Source of the DNA: Rhodospirillaceae bacterium
GTDB lineage: Bacteria > Pseudomonadota > Alphaproteobacteria > Rhodospirillales > Magnetovibrionaceae
Assembly (NCBI GenBank): GCA_029881835.1
Contig: JAOULV010000082.1
Span: 1 to 6,625, forward strand
Reading direction: 5' to 3'
DNA length: 6,625 nucleotides
Under the pieces are notes generated by a model, which was given only the letters and a program-made list of their open reading frames with translations, made no database searches and was not told the DNA's origin. Of the stretch, positions 1 through 6,293 are shown piece after piece. The translations under genes and the position numbers were made by a program. The stretch's first letter is position 1; every line of letters begins with the position of its first letter.

Positions 1-1038
1 TTTTACGTCCAAGGCAATGGTGGCCGAAGGAAGCTGGATTATTGGCTGACCCGACTGCGTTGTTCCGGTAACTACTCCGCTCATTATTGTTCCGCGGGCA
101 AGGGTTAAAACCGCACCGCTGGGCCCGGCGCTGGGGGTCAATGAACCGCCCGTGGGGGCTTCTATCTTTATAACGTTGGCAGAAAACTTGCTGCCGCTTG
201 GTACGGAAACACCGCCTGTATTGCCACCGGGCACTTGTTGGGAAGCACCCTGGCCGCTAGCGCCCGGGTTTGGCGTTCCTCTGGGGGTGGCCGATAATGC
301 GTCTGGTTTTATCAACCCGCTTGCGCCGGGGGCAGATGGGATAGGGGCCTTTAGCGTACCGGCTTGGCCTTGGGGTGATGTTTGTCCGGCTACAGGCTGC
401 CCAGGTGTATTTGTGGGGGCGGCCTTGCCGGGCAGGCCTGTTGATTGCGTCTGAGATTGCCCCGAACCTTGACCTTGCGTGCTTATGTTTGATGCTTGTT
501 GGGTGGCTGCATTGGTCGTGGCGGGCACGGATGATGCGCTTGGCGTGGCCCCAGTTGCCCCAGCGTTGGTGGATGCCGGTTGGATGATGGCCGTTGCCGG
601 GCGCACCAGTGTCGCCGATGTTGACACGCCAACGCTTAATGTCGGCGCTTGGCCTGATGGGGTGGGCGAAGCGTTCGGGTTTGATGCTTGTGCCTGCGTT
701 GATACAGGGTTGGCAGATTGAAAAGCGCTACTATTCGGAAGGGGCACGCCATTAATCCCGCTAACTTGCAAAATGGGTTGGGGCTGTAGCTGGCTAAGCG
801 TAAGCGTAATAATCGAATTAAGCGGAATTTTGACCGCAGTTTGTAAAACAATGGTTCCGTATACGGTTTGCACCTGCAATTGGTTTTTTCCAAGCGTTGC
901 CAAAACCACACCTTCAATGTTTGTTCCACGCGCAAGGTTTGCAATCTCGGCCGACGGCGTAACCAGTGTTGCCGTGTTGGCGGGGTTTGACCCACCCGAA
1001 GGTGGTGGCGGTGGCGGTGGCGGCGAAACGGTGGTCAT
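1..1038 (-). CDS. Putative FliK-like flagellar hook-length control protein, N-terminal part (gene runs off the window)
   Basis: An uninterrupted minus-strand frame of 346 codons runs from an ATG at 1038-1036 to the window edge, so the C-terminus is not visible. A strong ribosome binding site (GAGGGGG, 1041-1047) supports the start. After five residues comes a run of eight prolines (residues 6-13). Residues 27-95 form a compact, probably beta-rich module (LARGT at 35-39, GVV at 43-45, then an alternating hydrophobic pattern). Residues 107-286 are low complexity, rich in Ala, Ser, Thr, Pro, Gln and Gly. A second copy of the module begins near residue 298 (LARGT at 313-317, GVV at 321-323). No signal peptide or membrane segment is seen. 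FliK proteins are exported molecular rulers with disordered Pro/Gln/Ser/Ala-rich regions and a C-terminal Flg_hook domain. The composition and the position 30 bp after flhG suggest a FliK-like role, but the diagnostic C-terminal domain lies outside, so the function is inferred. Confidence 0.7.
   Translation of the reverse strand, partial: MTTVSPPPPPPPPSGGSNPANTATLVTPSAEIANLARGTNIEGVVLATLGKNQLQVQTVYGTIVLQTAVKIPLNSIITLTLSQLQPQPILQVSGINGVPLPNSSAFQSANPVSTQAQASNPNASPTPSGQAPTLSVGVSTSATLVRPATAIIQPASTNAGATGATPSASSVPATTNAATQQASNISTQGQGSGQSQTQSTGLPGKAAPTNTPGQPVAGQTSPQGQAGTLKAPIPSAPGASGLIKPDALSATPRGTPNPGASGQGASQQVPGGNTGGVSVPSGSKFSANVIKIEAPTGGSLTPSAGPSGAVLTLARGTIMSGVVTGTTQSGQPIIQLPSATIALDVK
1000..1023 (-). 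repeat. CCN codon repeat encoding eight consecutive prolines
   Basis: On the plus strand this reads as a GGT/GGC triplet repeat. In the FliK-like gene it encodes prolines 6-13. The codons alternate between CCA, CCG and CCT, so the repeat is imperfect at the DNA level, although slippage remains possible. Confidence 0.85.
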
Positions 1039-1040
1039 GG

Positions 1041-1047
1041 CCCCCTC
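1041..1047 (-). promoter_or_regulatory. Ribosome binding site of the FliK-like gene
   Basis: GAGGGGG lies immediately upstream of the ATG at 1038. Taking GAGG as the pairing core leaves five nucleotides to the start codon. It fixes the start of a gene whose stop codon lies outside the window. Confidence 0.65.
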
Positions 1048-1068
1048 AATTTATGTTATCGGCAAAAC

Positions 1069-1848
1069 CTATTTTAACAAGATTTTGGCAATACTTTCCA
1101 CATCTTGTGCGGCCTCGGAATTGGGATAACGGGTCAACAACGGTGTCTGGCTTTTTATGGCTTCGCGAACTTTGTCATCGCGCCTGATTACGCCCAATAG
1201 CGGTGGGGAAATTTTTAAAAATCCTTCGCATGCTTTAAGCAAGGTGTTGTAGGTGCGCTCGCCTTCGCGGTTGGAATTGGCCGCATTAATAACAATCCTA
1301 ATATTTAGGTGCGGCCTTTCCATGTGCGTTACCTTGATGAAGGCATAGGCATCGGTTAGCGATGTCGGCTCATCGGTTGCCACCACAATCACCGTTCCGA
1401 CATTGGCGGTCAGTTGGCGCACGGTTCTTTCAACCCCGGCACCAAGGTCAATAATTATATGGTCATAGGCCTGCGCCAAAAGGGTCAGATCTTCACTTAG
1501 CATTTGCAGGCGTGATGGCGGAACATTCGCCAGCCCGCCCGAACCCGAACGCCCGGCAATAATATCAAACCCGCCCGCAGGAAAAGGTATAACCGCCTGA
1601 TTAAGCGTTAGCCGGCCTGCCACGACCGAGCCAAGGTCTTGCTTGGGCATAAGCCCTAGCTGGATATCCAGATTTGCAAGGCCAAGGTCGCCATCAAACA
1701 ACAGAACTTTGCGTTCTTTGTTGGTTATGGCATGGGCAAGGGTAATCGCCAGCCATGTTTTACCGACCCCGCCTTTGCCCGAAGCAATTGCTACTATGTT
1801 TTTTCCCTTGGATCGATGGGATGGGCTCGGGGGCATTTTTGATGTCAT
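1069..1848 (-). CDS. flhG: FlhG/FleN-type MinD/ParA family ATPase (flagellar number/placement regulator)
   Basis: A cytoplasmic P-loop ATPase of the MinD/ParA (SIMIBI) class, 259 residues. It has a deviant Walker A motif SGKGGVGKT (residues 23-31, signature Lys25 and catalytic Lys30), a switch I region FDGDLGLANLD (51-61) and a Walker B/switch II segment IIIDLGAGVE (131-140, Asp134). The stretch DEPTSLTDAYAFIK (159-172) is typical of FlhG/FleN/YlxH. Family members limit flagellar number and act with the GTPase FlhF and C-ring components. The N-terminus before the P-loop is short (about 15 residues) and lacks the DQAxxLR helix used by known FlhG proteins to stimulate FlhF, and no flhF lies between it and flhA. 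An AAGGTG ribosome binding site (1860-1865) overlaps the flhA stop codon, suggesting translational coupling. ATG 1848 is the preferred start; a second in-frame ATG at 1836 is possible. A general MinD-like protein is the alternative, but the context favours FlhG. Confidence 0.85.
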   Translation of the reverse strand: MTSKMPPSPSHRSKGKNIVAIASGKGGVGKTWLAITLAHAITNKERKVLLFDGDLGLANLDIQLGLMPKQDLGSVVAGRLTLNQAVIPFPAGGFDIIAGRSGSGGLANVPPSRLQMLSEDLTLLAQAYDHIIIDLGAGVERTVRQLTANVGTVIVVATDEPTSLTDAYAFIKVTHMERPHLNIRIVINAANSNREGERTYNTLLKACEGFLKISPPLLGVIRRDDKVREAIKSQTPLLTRYPNSEAAQDVESIAKILLK

Positions 1849-1863
1849 GATGTTTAAGACACC

Positions 1864-3993
1864 TTATACCTGACCAACGGTTTTAATGCGAGCTTTAGGA
1901 TGTATTTCGTTTTGGCTCATCACGATTGTGCTGGGGCGGAAACGTTCAATGATTGAGCGCACATACGGCCTGACCCCGGGGCTGGTTAACAGAACCGGGG
2001 TTTCGCCCATCATGGCTTGGCGTTCATAACCGTTACGCAATTGGGCAATAAAATCTTGCAGCTTGCTTGGCGGCAAAGAAAGCTGGCGGTCATCACCGGT
2101 TCCGACAAGGGCTTCGGCAAAGGCTTGTTCCCATTCCGGCGATAACGACAGCAATACAATCAAGCCGTTTTCGTTGGTGTTCATATCGCTGATTTGCCGG
2201 GCCAGACGGGCACGCACATGTTCGGTAATTAATGTTACGTTTCTGGTCATGCCACAGGCTTCGGATATTCCCTCAAGGATAGTCGGCAAGTCACGAATTG
2301 ATATGCGCTCGGCCAGAAGGTTCTGTAAAACACGCTGCACCCCACCCAGTGAAATTTGTGTTGGGATAAGGTCTTCGGAAAGTTTTTTCTGTTCATCGCT
2401 CATTTCATCAATAAGTTTTTTGGTTTCCGCATATGACAGAAGCTCGGGCATGTTGTCTTTGATTGATTCTGTAATGTGTGTGGTAATAACCGTTGCCGGG
2501 TCAACCACGGTATAGCCCCTGAATAACGCTTCTTCGCGGTTTTGTTTATCTATCCACATGGCAGGCAGGCCAAATGTCGGTTCCTTGGTTGCTTCACCGG
2601 GAAGGGTAATTTCTTCGCCCCTAGGGTCCATCACCAACAACATGTTGGGCCGCAATTCACCACGCCCGGTTTCAATTTCTTTGGTCCTGATTATGTAGGT
2701 GTTCGGTTCTAACTGCATGTTATCTTGGATGCGCACCGACGGCATAACAAAGCCCATATCAGATGCAATTTGTCTGCGTAGTGACTTAATCTGATCGGTT
2801 AAGCGCTTGCCTTCGTTCGGGTTATTAATTAGCGACAACAGGCCGTAACCAAGCTCAAGGCGCAACATGTCTATCTTCAGCGCCGTTGCTATGGGCTCTT
2901 CCGGTACCGCTTCTTCTTCGGCTACTTCCGCCTCTTTTTTGGCTTCGCGTTCTTTTGTTAGAACAATTTCTTGTGACCTGTTAACCGCATATGCGGTGCC
3001 GCCAGTCAGTAATGCCAGAACAACAAATGGCAACATTGGAATGCCCGGCAACAATGCCAAGGAAAACAGCAAAAACGAACTAACCGCCATGGCGCGGGGT
3101 TGACCGCCAAGTTGCCTGAACACCGCTTTTTCAGTGGCACCCGTAACGCCTGCCTTGGTAACCATCATACCGGCCGATGTGGAAACCACTAACGCCGGTA
3201 TTTGTGTTACCAGACCGTCACCAACCGTTAATGCGGTGTAATTATTGGCGGCTTCGGCAAAGCTCATATCGTGTTGGGCAACACCAATAATCATTCCGCC
3301 GATTACGTTGATAAATGTAATAAGCAGACCGGCAATGGCATCACCGCGAACAAATTTGGCCGCACCGTCCATCGAACCAAAAAAGTTGCTTTCATCTTCC
3401 AGTTCTTTGCGTCGTGCCCGGGCTTCGTCTTCGGTTATAAGGCCGGTGGATAAATCGGCATCAATCGCCATTTGTTTGCCCGGCATGGCATCTAGGGTAA
3501 ACCTTGCGGAAACTTCGGCGATACGCCCGGAACCTTTGGTAATTACGACAAAGTTAACGATAACCAAAATGGCAAAAACGATAATACCAATAACGAAATT
3601 GCCGCTCATCACGAACCCGCCAAAGGCTTCGATAACCCGGCCCGCGGCACCTGTTCCCATGTGACCATCGGCCAGAATTAGCCTGGTAGAAGCAAGGTTA
3701 AGCGCCAGCCTTATCATGGTTGCCAGCAACAAAACGGTTGGAAAGGTATTAAATTGCAACGGCTTTTCAATGAAAAGCGAAGTCATAAGAATAAGAACGG
3801 AAACCGTAATGGAAAAGGCAAGGCTAATATCCAAAAGCCATTTAGGTAGCGGCAGGATTAAAACCACCAAAATACAGACGACGCCAAGCGCCATTATAAT
3901 GTCGCCACGCTTTGCAATCTTTAACAAGAACGCCTGCGCGGCAGCACCTTGCGCTGTGGTGGTAACCGCTGTTGAGGTGCTTTCTTCTGCCAT
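1864..3993 (-). CDS. flhA: FlhA, flagellar type III export gate protein
   Basis: FlhA is the large inner-membrane component of the flagellar export gate; its nine subunits form a ring that takes chaperone-substrate complexes and couples ion flow to export. The 709-residue length is normal. Hydrophobic segments consistent with about eight membrane helices lie within roughly residues 33-153 and 216-338. The cytoplasmic loop between them holds the FHIPEP signature (RIAEVSARFTLDAMPGKQM, 157-175) and the conserved RGDAIAG (216-222). A charged, glutamate-rich linker (about 345-367) leads to the C-terminal docking domain (about 370-709). The first 20 residues are Ala/Thr-rich. The ATG at 3993 directly precedes MAEESTST and has no good Shine-Dalgarno sequence. 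The 55-bp gap to flbD contains a hairpin and a mini-ORF that ends 3 nt before this start, so coupled translation is possible. Type III secretion homologues (SctV) are excluded by the flagellar neighbours and the overall sequence pattern. Confidence 0.97.
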   Translation of the reverse strand: MAEESTSTAVTTTAQGAAAQAFLLKIAKRGDIIMALGVVCILVVLILPLPKWLLDISLAFSITVSVLILMTSLFIEKPLQFNTFPTVLLLATMIRLALNLASTRLILADGHMGTGAAGRVIEAFGGFVMSGNFVIGIIVFAILVIVNFVVITKGSGRIAEVSARFTLDAMPGKQMAIDADLSTGLITEDEARARRKELEDESNFFGSMDGAAKFVRGDAIAGLLITFINVIGGMIIGVAQHDMSFAEAANNYTALTVGDGLVTQIPALVVSTSAGMMVTKAGVTGATEKAVFRQLGGQPRAMAVSSFLLFSLALLPGIPMLPFVVLALLTGGTAYAVNRSQEIVLTKEREAKKEAEVAEEEAVPEEPIATALKIDMLRLELGYGLLSLINNPNEGKRLTDQIKSLRRQIASDMGFVMPSVRIQDNMQLEPNTYIIRTKEIETGRGELRPNMLLVMDPRGEEITLPGEATKEPTFGLPAMWIDKQNREEALFRGYTVVDPATVITTHITESIKDNMPELLSYAETKKLIDEMSDEQKKLSEDLIPTQISLGGVQRVLQNLLAERISIRDLPTILEGISEACGMTRNVTLITEHVRARLARQISDMNTNENGLIVLLSLSPEWEQAFAEALVGTGDDRQLSLPPSKLQDFIAQLRNGYERQAMMGETPVLLTSPGVRPYVRSIIERFRPSTIVMSQNEIHPKARIKTVGQV

Positions 3994-3996
3994 TAT

Positions 3997-4038
3997 TTAT
4001 TGACCGTTTTCCAAAGGTTCATACAAGCGTTGAACCAT
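3997..4038 (-). CDS. Possible 13-codon leader mini-ORF upstream of flhA
   Basis: ATG at 4038-4036, thirteen sense codons (MVQRLYEPLENGQ) and TAA at 3999-3997. It starts 10 nt after the flbD stop and ends 3 nt before the flhA ATG, in the same frame as flhA. It has no clear ribosome binding site; the upstream sequence is A-rich. It could pass ribosomes from flbD to flhA, which also lacks a good Shine-Dalgarno sequence, or it could be chance. Only its position supports it. Confidence 0.25.
   Translation of the reverse strand: MVQRLYEPLENGQ
4016..4036 (-). promoter_or_regulatory. Inverted repeat/hairpin in the flbD-flhA gap
   Basis: Perfect 6-bp arms GGTTCA and TGAACC are separated by 9 nt. In the mRNA the loop can add two pairs (AC with GU) around a GCUU tetraloop, leaving one bulged A. 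The hairpin starts at the G of the mini-ORF ATG and ends 22 nt before the flhA start. On the minus strand no U-tract follows. On the plus strand the stem is followed by a T-rich run (4038-4050), so it would look more like a terminator for antisense transcripts. It could instead be a protein-binding palindrome. Confidence 0.4.
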
Positions 4039-4048
4039 TATTATTTTT

Positions 4049-5419
4049 TTAAGCGATAGAATGCTCGCCATCGCTACCGGGTCCCGGTACCGAGAAACCT
4101 TCTTGCGAATAGAGCTTCAATTTGTTTCTTAGGGTACGAATTGAAATCCCAAGTATGTTTGCGGCGTGCGTTCTGTTGCCAAGGCAGTGATTTAGTGTGT
4201 TGATGATCAGGTCGCGCTCAACCTCTGCCACCGATCTGCCAACAAGATCAGCCCCATTGTTGCCGCCTTCATTTTCACCGCTTGCGCCTGAGGGCTGTTT
4301 GGCCCGCCCGACACCCGCCTGAGCGTCACCGGCCAAAATTGCGGCGTCATTAATTTCATCACCAGTGGCAAGCAAGACGGCGCGGTGCATAACGTTTTCC
4401 AGTTCACGCACATTGCCCGGCCAGGCATAACCCAGCATTTTATCAATTGCCGATTGGGCCAATGGTTTGGCCGCTATGGCGTTTGCTTCTGAATATTTTG
4501 CGGCAAAATGGCGCGCAAGCGCGACTATATCATCGGGTCGTTTGGCAAGAGAGGGGATCTCAATGCTAATTACATTGAGGCGGAAATAAAGGTCTTCGCG
4601 AAATGTTCCTTTGGCAACTTCTTCTTCCATGTTGCGGTTGGATGTCGCTAAAATTCTGACATCTATTTTAACCGGCTTGTTGCCACCGACGCGGTCAATC
4701 TCGCGCTCTTGGATGGCGCGCAGAAGTTTGGCCTGCAGGCGCACGTCCATTTCGCTGATTTCATCTAACAAAAGCGTGCCGCCGGCAGATTCCTCAAACT
4801 TGCCTATGCGCCTTGCGATCGCACCGGTAAAGGCGCCTTTTTCGTGACCAAACAGTTCTGATTCAAGCAGGTTTTCCGGTATGGCGGCACAGTTGATTGC
4901 GACAAACGGCCCGTTTTTGCGTTTGCTTTTAAGGTGAATATAGCGCGCCATCAATTCTTTGCCGGTACCGCTGGCACCTGTAATCATTATTGATGCATCG
5001 GACGGTGCAATCTGATCGGCCAGCTTTAAAACCTCGCCCATGTGACTGTCTTTGTAAATAAAGGCGGTGTTTTCTTCTGCAACTGCTGCTAACACCGCAC
5101 CAATAAGTTCGGCATTAGGGGGCAGGGGGATGTATTCTTTGGCGCCAGCTTTAATGGCGCGCACGGCCGCCTTGGTGTCGTTGCCGATACCACAGGCCAC
5201 AACCGGTACGGCTATGCGTTCTGATTCAAGGCTGGTTATAAGCGTGCCAACATCCAACATCACATCAACCAATATTAAATCTGCCCCGCGCCCGGCACGT
5301 AGGTGGTCTAGGCCCGCATCCACATTGTCAACGTGTTGGACTTTTGCGCCTTGCTTAAGCGCGATCTGGCTGGCCGCGCCAACCTGTCCTTCAAGGGTTC
5401 CAATGATAAGAAGTCGCAT
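4049..5419 (-). CDS. flbD: FlbD-type sigma-54-dependent flagellar transcriptional activator
   Basis: A bacterial enhancer-binding protein of 456 residues, very like Caulobacter FlbD throughout. It activates sigma-54 promoters of late flagellar genes and in Caulobacter also represses an early operon. Residues 1-115 form a receiver-like domain. It keeps an aspartate at the phosphoacceptor position (Asp52, in LILVD) but has no acidic pair after strand 1 (MRLLIIGTLEG), has Cys instead of Thr/Ser in VVACG (73-77), and has PLPP where the switch lysine is expected. Residues 123-355 form the AAA+ domain: Walker A GASGTGKE (148-155), sigma-54-contacting GAFTGA loop (195-200), Walker B GGTLLLDE (213-220) and FREDLYFRLNV (273-283). 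A Gly/Asn-rich linker (about 365-392) leads to a Fis-type helix-turn-helix (about 417-437). The gene starts 14 nt after motA; AGGGA at 5431-5435 overlaps the motA stop codon. In Caulobacter FlbD activity is governed by FliX, which is not in this window. Confidence 0.95.
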   Translation of the reverse strand: MRLLIIGTLEGQVGAASQIALKQGAKVQHVDNVDAGLDHLRAGRGADLILVDVMLDVGTLITSLESERIAVPVVACGIGNDTKAAVRAIKAGAKEYIPLPPNAELIGAVLAAVAEENTAFIYKDSHMGEVLKLADQIAPSDASIMITGASGTGKELMARYIHLKSKRKNGPFVAINCAAIPENLLESELFGHEKGAFTGAIARRIGKFEESAGGTLLLDEISEMDVRLQAKLLRAIQEREIDRVGGNKPVKIDVRILATSNRNMEEEVAKGTFREDLYFRLNVISIEIPSLAKRPDDIVALARHFAAKYSEANAIAAKPLAQSAIDKMLGYAWPGNVRELENVMHRAVLLATGDEINDAAILAGDAQAGVGRAKQPSGASGENEGGNNGADLVGRSVAEVERDLIINTLNHCLGNRTHAANILGISIRTLRNKLKLYSQEGFSVPGPGSDGEHSIA

Positions 5420-5433
5420 AATTTATATTTTCC

Positions 5434-6246
5434 CTAGTCGAAATACTGAACCCGCTTGGATGGCGGAAGGACTGAATTGAGCATCATTTCCAGACGGCGT
5501 GGGTTTTCTTGTCGCCCGATAGACGATGCGCCCATGACATAAATATTGTTTACCATTGCTTCTTCGGCGGAATTTCTTTCAAGCTTTGCCGCCATTGGGG
5601 CAAAAACCATGTTCGCCAAAACAGCACCATAAAAAGTAGTAAGCAAAGCAACCGCCATCGATGGGCCAATGGTGGACGGATCATCAAGGTTGCCTAGCAT
5701 CTGTACCAAGCCGATCAACGTACCGATAAGGCCCATTGCCGGGGCAAATTCAGCCGCCTTGCGCAATATTCCAGCGCTTGAAATGTGGCGCTGGGTGGTT
5801 GAATACATATCTTTGCGTAAAATTCCTTCAACTTCTTCGCCCGGCGTGCCGTCAACGACCATTGATATTCCCTTGTACAACAAAGGTTCAGATTTCAATT
5901 GTTCGGTCACGCCTTGTAGCGATAACACACCTTGGCGGCGCGCAAGTTCGGCAATTTTTAGAACCTGAATCGCTGCTTCGGATGAATCGCGCGAGGTGTG
6001 CGATATGGTTTTCATGACAACCTTCATCGCGCGCATCATTTCAGAAAGTGAAAAACACATAGTGGTAACGGAAAAAGTTCCGCCAATCACAATAAGAACC
6101 GATGGAATATTAATAAAAGATTCTGGTGAGCCGCCTATAACTATAGCCGAAACTATAAGCCCGAAACCAGCGACCAAACCTATAACGGTTGCCAGATCAA
6201 GTGCGGTTTTTGCCCGGCTTATCTGAATTCCCCCTGCTTCAGCCAT
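5434..6246 (-). CDS. motA: MotA/PomA-type flagellar stator subunit
   Basis: An inner-membrane stator protein that, with a MotB/PomB partner, forms the ion channel powering rotation. It has 270 residues from the ATG, close to PomA (about 250) and shorter than E. coli MotA (295). Four hydrophobic segments lie near residues 17-39, 45-65, 158-182 and 193-217, with a large cytoplasmic loop between the second and third. Hallmarks are the proline-bearing motif FAPAMGLIGTLIGLVQML (167-184) and the block IGPSMAVALLTTFYGAVL (193-210), both very close to PomA. Charged residues in the loop (around 99-104) fit the rotor-contacting region. The resemblance to PomA does not by itself settle whether H+ or Na+ is used, since the partner subunit contributes strongly. 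No motB is in the window. An in-frame TTG lies one codon upstream (6249-6247); the ATG at 6246 has the better spacing, 8 nt from AGGAAGGA. Confidence 0.93.
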   Translation of the reverse strand: MAEAGGIQISRAKTALDLATVIGLVAGFGLIVSAIVIGGSPESFINIPSVLIVIGGTFSVTTMCFSLSEMMRAMKVVMKTISHTSRDSSEAAIQVLKIAELARRQGVLSLQGVTEQLKSEPLLYKGISMVVDGTPGEEVEGILRKDMYSTTQRHISSAGILRKAAEFAPAMGLIGTLIGLVQMLGNLDDPSTIGPSMAVALLTTFYGAVLANMVFAPMAAKLERNSAEEAMVNNIYVMGASSIGRQENPRRLEMMLNSVLPPSKRVQYFD

Positions 6247-6254
6247 CAATCAAG

Positions 6255-6262
6255 TCCTTCCT
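6255..6262 (-). promoter_or_regulatory. Ribosome binding site deciding the motA start
   Basis: AGGAAGGA is the best Shine-Dalgarno sequence in the window. It is 8 nt from the ATG at 6246 but only 5 nt from the TTG at 6249, and an in-frame TGA immediately precedes the TTG. This favours ATG 6246. Confidence 0.7.
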
Positions 6263-6293
6263 GCTTTTCTTAAAATATAGCCCCAAAATTATA

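Noticed and set aside
636..995. A 119-codon minus-strand frame rich in Arg/Leu
   Set aside because: It lies wholly inside the FliK-like gene in another frame, has no ribosome binding site, and shows no recognisable motif. The longer frame from 1038 has a strong ribosome binding site and protein-like modules.
2063..3664. Several plus-strand open frames of 60-150 codons opposite flhA (for example 2063-2515 and 3245-3664)
   Set aside because: They are antisense shadows of a strongly conserved gene. Their Ser/Arg/Ile-rich translations show no motif.
6247..6249. TTG as the motA start
   Set aside because: It would add one residue only, and its 5-nt spacing from AGGAAGGA is less good than the 8 nt to the ATG at 6246.
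6288..6293. A perfect TATAAT on the minus strand just after the fliN stop, as a possible promoter for motA
   Set aside because: No recognisable -35 box sits at 16-18 bp. A single hexamer in AT-rich intergenic DNA is expected by chance.
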